A stretch of DNA of 64,000 nucleotides from contig CAXXHV010000002.1 of NCBI GenBank assembly GCA_963678575.2, positions 496,001 through 560,000 on the forward strand. The letters run 5' to 3'. Below, in pieces: positions 7,652-19,805 of this stretch (within the stretch, counting starts at the first letter, position 1; each line of letters opens with the position of its first letter). The position numbers and the translations under genes are program-made. The stretch comes from Pleomorphochaeta sp963678575 (GTDB lineage Bacteria > Spirochaetota > Spirochaetia > Sphaerochaetales > Sphaerochaetaceae). The notes below the pieces were generated by a model. The model did not search any database, was not told the DNA's origin, and saw nothing but the letters and a program-made list of their open reading frames with translations.

Positions 7652-9691
7652 TTAAAATAGTTTTTCATTTTTTGGGGCATAATGATCGAATTCCATTGAG
7701 AAATTGCCTCTTCCTTGTGTGGAAGATCTTAATATTGTGGAATACCCAAATAGTTTTGATAATGGAGATTCTGCACTAATATGGTCTGCATTTGCTTTTG
7801 AATCAATCTTATGAACAATTCCACCTCTACTTGTTAACCCTCCAATAACATCGCCAACATATTGTGTTGGAACAACAATTTCGACTTTCATTATTGGCTC
7901 CATTATTACTGGAGAAGCACTTTGACAAACCTTATCAAAACAAATAGATGAACAAGCTTCAAAAGCAAATTCACTTGCTGTTAATTCATCATATTCAATT
8001 GATGTAACTGTAACTTCAATATCACATACTTCGTAACCATATTTTATTCCACTAAGGAAAGAATTCTTTATTCCTCTCTCTATAGCTGCAATAATTTTTG
8101 GATCTATCCCTCTAGTATTAGCAGTTATTTGGAATTTGTTTCCACTTCTAATTGGTAGAGGTTTTACTTCAATAGAAATACCTGCAGTATTTTCTTTATT
8201 TGCAATTATTTTATTGAATTTTTCACTTCCTTTTGCTTCGGTTGTAATACTTTCTCTATAAGATACTTGAGGGTTCCCAACATGTGCTGCAATATTCATT
8301 TCATCTGTAAGTCGAGTAACTAATACATCAAGATGTAATTCACCCATACCACTAATTACTAATTGTCCAGTGTCAACATCATCTTTATATGTAAAGGTCG
8401 GATCTTCCATCGCTAATTGAGCTAAAGCTTTTTTTAATTTATCACTATCATTTTGAGAATTAGGTTCAATTGCAATTGAGATTACTGGAGTAGGGAAAGT
8501 CATTTTTTCAAGTAAGATTTTTTCACCTTCACTTGATAAAGTGTCTCCAGTTTGTACGTCTTTGAATCCAACGATTACTCCAATATCTCCTGCTTGAAGT
8601 TCAGTTAAATCTTCTCTTCTATCTGCATGCATTCTAAGGATTCTTCCTATTCTTTCTCTTTTTGATTTTGTAACATTATAAATTGAAGAACCTTTTTTTA
8701 TTACACCACGATAAACTCTAATATAAGATAAAATCCCTGCTTCTCTATCCATTTGAATTTTAAACAAGAGAGCTAAAGGTTGAGCATTTTCATCATGAAG
8801 TATTTGAACTTCAGTATTTTTTTTAACATTAATTCCAAAAGTAGCAGTAATGTCTAATGGACTTGGTAAATAATCTACAATTCCATCTAATACCGGTTGA
8901 ACTCCAATATTCTTTAATGAAGAACCTACAAAAACAGGTAGAAGTTCTCTTTTTAAGCATCCTTTTCTAATAGCTAGTTTTAATTTATCATTTGGGATTT
9001 CTTCTTCATTAAAAAATAAGTCCATAATTTCTTCATCAAAATTAGAAGCTTTATCAATTAAATGTTCTCTCCATTCGTTAGATAAATCTATAAACTCTTC
9101 TGGGATTTCTGATTCAATAATTGTTTGTCCATAATCATTTTGGTCAAAAGTTAGGTATTTTAATTTAATTAAATCAATAATTCCTTTAAACTCATTTTCA
9201 CTTCCAACTGGTAAAAATAAAGGGACAGGATTTGCTTTTAGTTTTTTTTCCATTTCGTCAATAACACTGAAGAAGTTTGCTCCCAATCTATCCATTTTAT
9301 TGATAAAAGCAATTCTTGGAACTTTATAAGTATCAGCTTGTCTCCAAACAGTTTCTGTTTGAGGTTCTACGCCGCCAACAGCACAAAATACTCCGACAGC
9401 ACCATCAAGTACTCTTAGTGATCTTTCAACTTCAGCAGTAAAATCAACATGACCAGGGGTATCAATAATATTAATTTGGTAATCTTTCCAATAACAAGTA
9501 GTTGCGGCACTTACAATAGTAATACCTCTATTTTGTTCTTGTTCCATCCAGTCCATTGTTGCATTTCCATTATCAACTTCACCGATTCTATGATTTTCAC
9601 CTGTATAATATAATATTCTTTCCGAAGTGGTTGTTTTTCCAGCATCAATATGTGCCATTATACCAATATTTCTTGTTTTATTTGCTATCAT
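7652..9691 (-). CDS. fusA: Elongation factor G
   Basis: This 679-aa protein is a translational GTPase with the canonical EF-G G domain: AHIDAGKTT (G1, near residue 13), the switch I end RGITI, DTPGHVDF (G3), and NKMD (G4). Domains II to V follow, including GMGELHLD in domain III. It is the better candidate for the main translocase, while the EF-G-II type protein downstream is divergent. Spirochaetes, planctomycetes and some deltaproteobacteria carry two spdEFG paralogues; this gene may be one of them, but that needs a tree. The gene is not in a str operon with rpsL, rpsG and tuf. The GGAG-like site TAGGAGT lies about 30 nt before the ATG, too far to be ideal, and no closer site is visible. 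Confidence 0.94.
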   Translation of the reverse strand: MIANKTRNIGIMAHIDAGKTTTSERILYYTGENHRIGEVDNGNATMDWMEQEQNRGITIVSAATTCYWKDYQINIIDTPGHVDFTAEVERSLRVLDGAVGVFCAVGGVEPQTETVWRQADTYKVPRIAFINKMDRLGANFFSVIDEMEKKLKANPVPLFLPVGSENEFKGIIDLIKLKYLTFDQNDYGQTIIESEIPEEFIDLSNEWREHLIDKASNFDEEIMDLFFNEEEIPNDKLKLAIRKGCLKRELLPVFVGSSLKNIGVQPVLDGIVDYLPSPLDITATFGINVKKNTEVQILHDENAQPLALLFKIQMDREAGILSYIRVYRGVIKKGSSIYNVTKSKRERIGRILRMHADRREDLTELQAGDIGVIVGFKDVQTGDTLSSEGEKILLEKMTFPTPVISIAIEPNSQNDSDKLKKALAQLAMEDPTFTYKDDVDTGQLVISGMGELHLDVLVTRLTDEMNIAAHVGNPQVSYRESITTEAKGSEKFNKIIANKENTAGISIEVKPLPIRSGNKFQITANTRGIDPKIIAAIERGIKNSFLSGIKYGYEVCDIEVTVTSIEYDELTASEFAFEACSSICFDKVCQSASPVIMEPIMKVEIVVPTQYVGDVIGGLTSRGGIVHKIDSKANADHISAESPLSKLFGYSTILRSSTQGRGNFSMEFDHYAPKNEKLF

Positions 9692-9913
9692 AAATTTTTG
9701 AACGATTATTATCGCTCTAACTCCTAAATTTAATTTTAAATTTTACTTAATTATAATTCTTTATTTAATAAGAATAAACTTTAATTAGAGTAACAAATAT
9801 TAATAAAATTTTCAATGTTTCAAGATTTAAATGAAAAAAGTAATGTATTACAATTAAAGCCATCTTAAAACTCTCTTTTTATAGATTTGAAGACTTTATG
9901 TTAAATCATTAAG

Positions 9914-9966
9914 ATAAAAAAACCGTTGAAAGTCATTATATTTTTGACTTGTGCAACGGTTTAAAA
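9914..9966 (-). terminator. Terminator of the TPR-protein gene
   Basis: AAACCGTTG pairs with CAACGGTTT (9 bp), with a further inner AAGTCA/TGACTT helix. On the minus strand it is followed by a T-rich tract. The remaining ~220 nt up to the EF-G start (9692-9913) hold no gene and presumably carry its promoter, which I could not place with confidence. Confidence 0.85.
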
Positions 9967-9985
9967 TTATTGAATCTAGATTAGA

Positions 9986-10876
9986 TTATGTCCATTGTGA
10001 TTTTAAAGCTTTTATTTCTTCAATTGCTTCAACTTCACTTTCATTATGAGTTGGCCAAGCATTATATTTTGCAATTGCATAATTTAATAGCATAACAGCT
10101 TCTTGTCTATCACTCATTTTTGATAAGGCAACAGAAGAATAATATGGAATATTTGTTCCTTTCTCTTTACCTTCATAGTAAGCATATTTATCATATAAAT
10201 TATTAGCTTTATTCCAAGATGAATTTAATTTTTTAAATTCTTTGGTTCTTTTGTTTTTATCCCAATTTCTATTATAAAGAGCAATTGCTAATTCTTTATA
10301 ATGGTTTGGGTAAATTACATTAGTAGGAATCGTATCGACGGCAATTCTAAAATATGAAATACCATAACTTTTATTACCAAATGAAATTATTCCACCAGGA
10401 ACAAGGGTATAGAGGGAACCCATTACATACCAAGTTTCTGAAGAGTTGAGATCTTTAAAATCATTAATTATAATTTTTAAATCTGTTCTCATATCACTTG
10501 CTGCTGAGAGCGAATTTAAAACACCTTTTGTTTGCCCAATACGCCCTACATTACTTGATTTCCATAAATGAGCATTTGTATTATCGGTCAATTCAATAGA
10601 TTTATTTGCATATTCTAAACCTTTTGAAAATATTTTTATTTTTTCATCTTTATTTTCAGCTTTATCGCCAAGACTAACTTGAACTCTTGCCAATCGCCAA
10701 TATACTTCAGCTTTTTCAACATCATTAGTTGCTTGAGTTAATTGTTTGTTTAAAATTGCTTTTGTTTGATCAATATCATCTTTTACATATAAATCATCAA
10801 CAGTATTAAAATTAATTGAGCTATAAAGATTCATACTAACAATAATTAATGCAAACAATATAAAAATTTTTTTCAT
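9986..10876 (-). CDS. Exported TPR-like protein resembling the RMDN family
   Basis: The 296-aa protein begins with a clear export signal (MKKIFILFALIIVSMNLYSS), so it probably acts in the periplasm or outer envelope. The rest is helical and repeat-like. A stretch near residues 57-110 (EVYWRLARVQVSLGD ... ALE/GLEYANKSIEL ... AHLWKSSNVGRIG) and a later 'GSLYTLVPGG ... YFRIAVDTIP' segment resemble the TPR layout of the eukaryotic and bacterial RMDN (regulator of microtubule dynamics) proteins. Spirochaetes also have periplasmic TPR proteins such as TatT, which is an alternative relationship. No lipobox cysteine is present. It is transcribed alone, between its own terminator and the aldehyde dehydrogenase gene. 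Function unknown. Confidence 0.75.
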   Translation of the reverse strand: MKKIFILFALIIVSMNLYSSINFNTVDDLYVKDDIDQTKAILNKQLTQATNDVEKAEVYWRLARVQVSLGDKAENKDEKIKIFSKGLEYANKSIELTDNTNAHLWKSSNVGRIGQTKGVLNSLSAASDMRTDLKIIINDFKDLNSSETWYVMGSLYTLVPGGIISFGNKSYGISYFRIAVDTIPTNVIYPNHYKELAIALYNRNWDKNKRTKEFKKLNSSWNKANNLYDKYAYYEGKEKGTNIPYYSSVALSKMSDRQEAVMLLNYAIAKYNAWPTHNESEVEAIEEIKALKSQWT

Positions 10877-10930
10877 TTGTAACCTCTTTTAAAATATGAT
10901 AAAACCGAATTATAAATTTAGCAAGAATTA

Positions 10931-12298
10931 TTACATTAGCTTTTTAAGTTTATCTAGTTTACCCTTTAACGGTGGTTTTCTTATTTTTATGTCAATTCTT
11001 GCATTTTTTTTCAATATTGATTTATTGTGTGAAAAAGTTTCAAAACTTTTTTTGCCATGGTATGAGCCCATTCCACTATCACCAACTCCACCAAACGGTA
11101 AATTAGAATTTGCTAAATGAATAATACAATCATTTATACATCCTCCACCAAAGCTTAATTTTGTGTTAAAATAATCAATTTGGTCAGTATTTTTACTAAA
11201 TAAATATGCAGCTAGAGGTTTAGGCTTATTTTTTATAAAAGCAATGGCCTCTTTGAAATTGTTTACTTTTATAATAGGTAAAATTGGACCGAAAATTTCT
11301 TCTTGCATTAGGGGACTTTCTAAATCAGCGCCAATTATTAAAGAAGGTGAAATTTTTCTAGTTGTAGGATCTAAATAACCCCCATAAGCTAATGTTCCAC
11401 AATCTAATAAATGAATTAATCTATTAAAATGTTTTTCATTAATTATTTTGCCATATTCTTGATTATAAATTGGGTTTGTTCCATACATATTGTTTATTTC
11501 TTCTTTTAATGCTAAAAGAAGTTTTTGGTATACTTTTTCATGACAAAGAACATAATCAGGAGCTACGCAGGTTTGTCCTGAATTTAAAAATTTTCCCCAA
11601 GCTAGTCTAGAAGCCGTTGTTTTAATATTTGCACTTGAATCAATATATACGGGGCTTTTCCCACCAAGTTCTAAAGCGACAGGTGTTAAAAATTCAGAAG
11701 CTTTTTGCATTACAATTTTTCCAACATTTACACTACCTGTGAAAAATATAAAGTCAAATTTATGTTGTAATAGTTCCTGATTTACTTGTGAACCTCCTAA
11801 AAATACTTCTATATAAGAATTTTTATATATAGAATTTATCATTTCTTTTATTACTTTAGATGTGTTTTCGCTATATCTAGATGGTTTTATTATAACAGTA
11901 TTTCCGGCAGCTATTGCTGCAGCTAAGGGAGCTAGTGTTAATTGTAATGGGTAATTCCATGGACTCATTATTAAAACAAGACCTAAAGGTTCAGCTATAA
12001 TATAACTATTAGAGGGGAAGTGCATTATAGGCGTCTTTACTTTATTTTTTCTAATTAACTTTTTTAAATTTCTAATAAAATAATTTACTTCATGTTTTAC
12101 AATTGCCAATTCACTAATATAAGCTTCTTCAGGTGATTTACCTAAATCCTCATATAATGCTTTTAATAATGGTTCTTCCCATTTTATTAAAGCAGAACTT
12201 AATTTACTTAACTTATCAATTCTAAAATTGTAATCAATTGTCGAATCACTGTCATAAAAATTTCGTAAATTCATTATCGAAGTTTCAATATTATTCAT
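10931..12298 (-). CDS. Aldehyde dehydrogenase (class 3 type)
   Basis: The protein belongs to the short aldehyde dehydrogenases (class 3, YwdH-like), which oxidise aliphatic or aromatic aldehydes to acids with NAD(P). MSPWNYPLQL and IIKPSRYSENT form the cofactor site, FFTGS follows, the general-base glutamate lies in ALELGGKSP and the catalytic cysteine in SGQTC. I place the start at the ATG at 12298 (MNNIETS), with AAAAGG nine bases before it; a longer frame reaching 12337 begins in the terminator of the upstream gene and lacks a ribosome-binding site. The resulting length of 456 residues fits the class. The basic C-terminal tail (KIRKPPLKGKLDKLKKLM) could bind membrane, as in some class 3 enzymes. 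Confidence 0.92.
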   Translation of the reverse strand: MNNIETSIMNLRNFYDSDSTIDYNFRIDKLSKLSSALIKWEEPLLKALYEDLGKSPEEAYISELAIVKHEVNYFIRNLKKLIRKNKVKTPIMHFPSNSYIIAEPLGLVLIMSPWNYPLQLTLAPLAAAIAAGNTVIIKPSRYSENTSKVIKEMINSIYKNSYIEVFLGGSQVNQELLQHKFDFIFFTGSVNVGKIVMQKASEFLTPVALELGGKSPVYIDSSANIKTTASRLAWGKFLNSGQTCVAPDYVLCHEKVYQKLLLALKEEINNMYGTNPIYNQEYGKIINEKHFNRLIHLLDCGTLAYGGYLDPTTRKISPSLIIGADLESPLMQEEIFGPILPIIKVNNFKEAIAFIKNKPKPLAAYLFSKNTDQIDYFNTKLSFGGGCINDCIIHLANSNLPFGGVGDSGMGSYHGKKSFETFSHNKSILKKNARIDIKIRKPPLKGKLDKLKKLM

Positions 12299-12316
12299 AT
12301 AAAGCATCCTTTTAAA

Positions 12317-12356
12317 AAAATAAAAAACCCAAAACACGTTGTCCTGGATTTTTTTT
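12317..12356 (-). terminator. Weak terminator after the 193-aa gene
   Basis: On the minus strand AAAAATCCA pairs with TGGGTTTTT (one G-U pair) around an inner GGACA/TGTTT helix, followed by a long T-rich tract. It sits between the unknown gene and the aldehyde dehydrogenase start. Confidence 0.65.
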
Positions 12357-12389
12357 CAAGTTATTTGTCATTTTATATTAATTCTAACT

Positions 12390-12971
12390 TTATAAAGTTA
12401 GTTCTTGTTCTAGTAGTTTTTCGTAAGCATAAATATCTTCGTTGTATTGGAATAGTGTTTTAATATTTTCCAATCCTAAATATCTAGCTGTAATTCTACA
12501 ATCATATGTAGTTTTTAAATCTTTATTGAATCTGTTTAACATACTCCAAGATCTACCATCTAAAGGTTGAGTGCTAGTTGTAACCATAGTCATTGATATA
12601 TGATAATCTTTATCATATAAAGCTTTCTCAAATAAAGCATTTTGACTCATTTTTGGATGTTTTGGATGAAATGTTTCTCTTGGATAATTAACAAAATCTT
12701 TTATTACTTGATCAGGGACAGTATAATTTGCTGGTAAAAAATAAGTTGCAAGTAGAATTATATGTTTTTCACTTTGACAATGGAGTAAAGTTGTAAAAAA
12801 TTTCTGTGGGCAAACAAATCGTAGTTTTTCCAAAGGATAGTCTGATACGGTATCAATACAATTGGTTACAAACCAATTGGATAAGAATACATCATAATCT
12901 ACTCTAGGTTTTTCTTTATGTTTTTCATACATTTCTTCTTCAATCATTTGATATAATTGAGTTGTTGTCAT
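12390..12971 (-). CDS. Hypothetical protein, 193 aa
   Basis: I do not recognise this protein. It is a real gene by its AGGAG ribosome-binding site, a well-spaced promoter upstream and a hairpin downstream. The sequence is soluble-looking with no signal peptide or membrane segment. It is mixed alpha/beta and rich in aromatic residues, with conserved-looking features such as HPKHPKMSQNALFE near the middle and QPLDGRSWSML in the second half. It contains four cysteines, too scattered to suggest a metal site. It is monocistronic, so its neighbours (aldehyde dehydrogenase downstream, asparaginase upstream) do not indicate a function. Confidence 0.75.
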   Translation of the reverse strand: MTTTQLYQMIEEEMYEKHKEKPRVDYDVFLSNWFVTNCIDTVSDYPLEKLRFVCPQKFFTTLLHCQSEKHIILLATYFLPANYTVPDQVIKDFVNYPRETFHPKHPKMSQNALFEKALYDKDYHISMTMVTTSTQPLDGRSWSMLNRFNKDLKTTYDCRITARYLGLENIKTLFQYNEDIYAYEKLLEQELTL

Positions 12972-12996
12972 AAGTTTCTCCTAATTTATAGATATT

Positions 12997-13025
12997 ATAA
13001 TATAATAAGTCTGTGGAAGTTTCAA
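12997..13025 (-). promoter_or_regulatory. Promoter of the 193-aa gene
   Basis: On the minus strand TTGAAA (13020-13025) and TATTAT (12997-13002) are separated by 17 nt and lie about 25 nt before the ribosome-binding site. Confidence 0.65.
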
Positions 13026-13207
13026 TAATAAAAAATATAAATAACTATAAATAAATCAAGAATCAATTATAATTTAAATATTAGCTATATTTATGTTAAG
13101 CATAAAGATAAAAATATTTAATATTATGAATGTTATAAGATGTTATATGTGTGTAAAAGTAATGCTTGTTTATAAAATAAAAAATGCGGAATGTGGCAAA
13201 AGGTGCT

Positions 13208-13708
13208 TTATTCAATCTCTTTAAATATACCAGCTTTTTTATCCTTATAGACTTTTCCTGCTTCAAAGACTCTTCCGTTCATGCAAATGTATATACCTGG
13301 TGGAAGTAGTTGAACAGCGATTTGAGAACACCCTAGATTATATACAGCATCGCTATCTTTTAATGAATATGGAACCATTGCCCCTGTAAATACAATTGTA
13401 TGTGATTTTTTTATGTCTTCTTTCAAAGCTAGTTCTGCTGTTAAAGTCATTGTGTCTGTTCCGTGAACTACAATAACTTTTTGTTCTGGACTGTTTAAAA
13501 TACTTTGTACAATTTCATGTCTTTCTTTTTCTTTCATATCTAAAGAGTCGATAGCAATTGGACATTCTAAAATAATACTACTTGTACATCTTGAGTCTTT
13601 TAGTATTTTGGGTAATTGAGAATCTATAAATGTGAGTTGACCTTCAATAGGATTATATTGTTTGTCGAAAGTTCCGCCTGTTGTAATAATTCTAATATCT
13701 GAAGCCAT
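13208..13708 (-). CDS. Single-domain asparaginase/glutaminase-family protein
   Basis: The protein corresponds to the N-terminal domain only of type I/II asparaginases. It has the first catalytic threonine motif TTGGTFD near the start, the second HGTDTM near residue 83, and TGAMVP with a following lysine (SLKDSD), but it ends at 166 residues where the family normally has about 330. Such short stand-alone proteins are known in several bacterial groups; whether they hydrolyse asparagine is unclear, because the C-terminal domain normally helps form the active site of a neighbouring subunit. The start is taken at 13708 (MASDI), which has GGAG six bases before it; the upstream ATG at 13720 lacks a site. 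It lies just downstream of the tRNA terminator. Confidence 0.8.
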   Translation of the reverse strand: MASDIRIITTGGTFDKQYNPIEGQLTFIDSQLPKILKDSRCTSSIILECPIAIDSLDMKEKERHEIVQSILNSPEQKVIVVHGTDTMTLTAELALKEDIKKSHTIVFTGAMVPYSLKDSDAVYNLGCSQIAVQLLPPGIYICMNGRVFEAGKVYKDKKAGIFKEIE

Positions 13709-13765
13709 ATGATTCTCCATTTTATAAATTAAGTTTTTTGTGATTTTAAAATATATAGTATAAAA

Positions 13766-13796
13766 ATAAAAAAAACCAGTTCCTAAGAACTGGTAA
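13766..13796 (-). terminator. Terminator of the tRNA-Lys/tRNA-Glu transcript
   Basis: ACCAGTTC / GAACTGGT form a perfect 8-bp stem with a CTAA loop, followed on the minus strand by a run of eight Ts. Confidence 0.88.
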
Positions 13797-13868
13797 CATC
13801 TCCTACGAGAGTCGAACTCGTGTTGCCGGGATGAAAACCCGGTGTCCTAACCACTAGACGAAGGAGAC
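13797..13868 (-). tRNA. tRNA-Glu (anticodon TTC)
   Basis: A complete cloverleaf reads on the minus strand: acceptor stem GTCTCCT/AGGAGAT (first pair G-U), an anticodon stem around TTTTCAT giving anticodon TTC, and a T loop GTTCGACTC. The CCA end is not encoded. It is the second gene of a two-tRNA transcript. Confidence 0.95.
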
Positions 13869-13876
13869 AAGTAATT

Positions 13877-13949
13877 TGAGCTGCAAAGGATTTGAACCTT
13901 TGACCCACGCCTTAAAAGGGCGTTGCTCTACCAACTGAGCTAGCAGCCC
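13877..13949 (-). tRNA. tRNA-Lys (anticodon TTT)
   Basis: The minus strand gives acceptor stem GGGCTGC/GCAGCTC (one G-U pair), a D arm AGCTCAGTTGGTAGAGC, anticodon loop CTTTTAA with anticodon TTT, and T loop GGTTCAAATCC. CCA is not encoded. It precedes tRNA-Glu with an 8-nt spacer. Confidence 0.95.
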
Positions 13950-13963
13950 TCGCAACGATTGAG

Positions 13964-13992
13964 AATATACCAAAAGCATTAAGTTGCGTCAA
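13964..13992 (-). promoter_or_regulatory. Promoter of the tRNA-Lys/tRNA-Glu operon
   Basis: TTGACG (13987-13992) and TATATT (13964-13969) on the minus strand are separated by 17 nt and lie 15 nt before the first tRNA. Confidence 0.8.
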
Positions 13993-14458
13993 CCACTTTA
14001 TATAAAAAATAATAAAAATAATGTATTTAATTATTATAAATAAAAAAATATAAGTATTGGCTATATCAATAAATAGAAAAATTATATTATAGGTTAAAGA
14101 AATTGTTTTAACAATATATGTATTTGACTATTATTTAATAGAGTTTCATTGTTGAATTGCGTTGTCTATATATAGATATATAAATATAATACTACCAATT
14201 TTTAGATTAATAATTTTTTAGCTGTTTTTGGTGGTCTTAAATAATTTATTATAGGGTTATATTACTACATAAATATATATAGCAATATTTAAGAATTAGA
14301 GATGGTTAAGGCTCTTTAGATATAATTTAAAATATTTTTTAAAAAAGGTATTGAATAAATTAATTATGTAATGTATTGTCCCAAACGGTGACTAAACAAG
14401 TGACGAGTTAATAAGTTTTTTTACTGAGTTTTATTTTAAAAAAAAGATAAAAACAGTA

Positions 14459-14488
14459 TTGACTAATTGGATTAATAACTGTTATGTT
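14459..14488 (+). promoter_or_regulatory. Candidate rrn operon promoter
   Basis: TTGACT (14459-14464), an 18-nt spacer and TATGTT (14483-14488) lie about 250 nt before mature 16S and upstream of the processing stem, which the primary transcript must include. The -10 matches the consensus at four of six positions. Confidence 0.55.
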
Positions 14489-14567
14489 ACTTAAGTGCTC
14501 AAAAAAAATGAGTGCCTGCAAGAAGTTCTAAATTATTGAACTAATTGTAATTGTTATTTGAAATTAT

Positions 14568-14630
14568 GAGCGTTAGGGAAGAGAAATAGAAAGCAAGTTA
14601 TTGCAATGAAAATTGTGTAAAGAGGGCTTT
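14568..14630 (+). other. 5' arm of the 16S rRNA processing stem
   Basis: GAGCG-TTA-GGGAAGAGAA (14568-14585) and AAAGAGGGCTTT (14619-14630) are complementary, in nested order, to TTCTCTTCCCGCTC (16395-16408) and AAAGACCCTCTTT (16363-16375) in the spacer beyond 16S. This is the long helix that RNase III typically cuts to release pre-16S. Confidence 0.75.
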
Positions 14631-14736
14631 CTGTCAATTCAAAATAAGAACAAGATGAAATAAGCTAATGTTCGTTAAAGCGAGTGACAGGAATTAAATG
14701 ATTTTGTTAAATTAATGGTCTTTATGACCATATTAT

Positions 14737-16279
<1,543 letters not shown>

Positions 16280-16362
16280 TACTAAGAAAGGTTAGTGTTT
16301 GACCTCTCACAGTTAAACACACAACAATAGGATGTAATCCGATAGGTGGAAGACCTATCAAC

Positions 16363-16408
16363 AAAGACCCTCTTTAAGGTAACTTGCAAGAAAATTCTCT
16401 TCCCGCTC
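16363..16408 (+). other. 3' arm of the 16S rRNA processing stem
   Basis: AAAGACCCTCTTT (16363-16375) and TTCTCTTCCCGCTC (16395-16408) pair with the leader segments at 14619-14630 and 14568-14585. The arm ends 17 nt before tRNA-Ala, so the tRNA stays outside the 16S stem. Confidence 0.75.
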
Positions 16409-16425
16409 TTTTAATTTTAGACAAC

Positions 16426-16499
16426 GGGGGCATAGCTCAGTTGGCTAGAGCATCGGCTTTGCAAGCCGAGGGTCAGGGGTTCGAGTCCCCTTGCCTCCA
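16426..16499 (+). tRNA. tRNA-Ala (anticodon TGC) in the 16S-23S spacer
   Basis: Acceptor stem GGGGGCA/TGCCTCC with discriminator A, D arm AGCTCAGTTGGCTAGAGC, anticodon loop TTTGCAA (anticodon TGC) and T loop GGTTCGAGTCC. CCA is not encoded. A single spacer tRNA-Ala without tRNA-Ile is a less common arrangement than the Ile-Ala pair. Confidence 0.96.
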
Positions 16500-16528
16500 A
16501 AAGAAAAAGATATTTGACATAAATAGCG

Positions 16529-16550
16529 TTAGGGATTGTAAAGATAATAT

Positions 16551-16558
<8 letters not shown>
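16529..16558 (+). other. 5' arm of the 23S rRNA processing stem
   Basis: This 30-nt segment is complementary to 19483-19512 with only three non-Watson-Crick positions, including 15 continuous pairs (ATAATATGGTCAAGC / GCTTGACCATATTAT). It brackets the whole 23S gene. Confidence 0.82.
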
Positions 16559-19482
<2,924 letters not shown>

Positions 19483-19490
<8 letters not shown>

Positions 19491-19512
19491 ATATTATCGT
19501 TACGATCCCAAA
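19483..19512 (+). other. 3' arm of the 23S rRNA processing stem
   Basis: Pairs with 16529-16558 over 30 positions. It overlaps the last bases of 23S and extends into the 23S-5S spacer. Confidence 0.82.
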
Positions 19513-19561
19513 TCGTACTTAAACTCGATAGCTAAAGAGATTTAGCTCTCTAGGTTTAAGT

Positions 19562-19677
19562 TGGCCCGGTGGCCATAGCAGAGTGGATACACCCGTTCCC
19601 ATCCCGAACACGGCAGTTAAGCGCTCTCACGCCGATGGTACTACATTTTTGTGGGAGAGTAGGTAGTTGCCGGGCCT
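19562..19677 (+). rRNA. rrf: 5S ribosomal RNA
   Basis: Helix I is GGCCCGG (19563-19569) with CCGGGCC (19670-19676). The loop sequence CCCATCCCGAACACGG and GCCGATGGTACT are standard 5S motifs. It is the last gene of the operon, 70 nt after 23S. Confidence 0.96.
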
Positions 19678-19688
19678 TTTTTATTTTT

Positions 19689-19713
19689 TACACCTTATGG
19701 TGTATTTTTTTTT
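19689..19713 (+). terminator. rrn operon terminator
   Basis: TACACC / GGTGTA with a 4-nt loop followed by ten Ts, 12 nt after 5S. Confidence 0.85.
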
Positions 19714-19719
19714 GCTTGA

Positions 19720-19747
19720 TTGAAAAGAATTAAAATTTTTTTATAAT
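19720..19747 (+). promoter_or_regulatory. Promoter of the HAD phosphatase gene
   Basis: TTGAAA (19720-19725) and a perfect TATAAT (19742-19747) with a 16-nt spacer, placed just after the rrn terminator and about 60 nt before the ATG. Confidence 0.65.
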
Positions 19748-19805
19748 TAAGTGTTTATAATCTGTTGATTATTAAAATAAATATGATTAATCTAACCCTA
19801 AAATT

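Larger units (their letters stand above)
13993..14736 (+). other. Gene-free region and rrn leader upstream of 16S
   Basis: About 740 nt without a coding region. The first 450 nt are very AT-rich with no feature I can support. From 14459 on it holds a promoter, small hairpins (for example AGTTC/GAACT at 14524-14542) and the 5' arm of the 16S processing stem, so this part is the transcribed rrn leader. Confidence 0.6.

Noticed and set aside
13170..13205. TGGCA...TGC sequence as a second sigma-54 promoter
   Set aside because: The GG to GC spacing is 8 rather than 10 nt and no gene follows in that direction.
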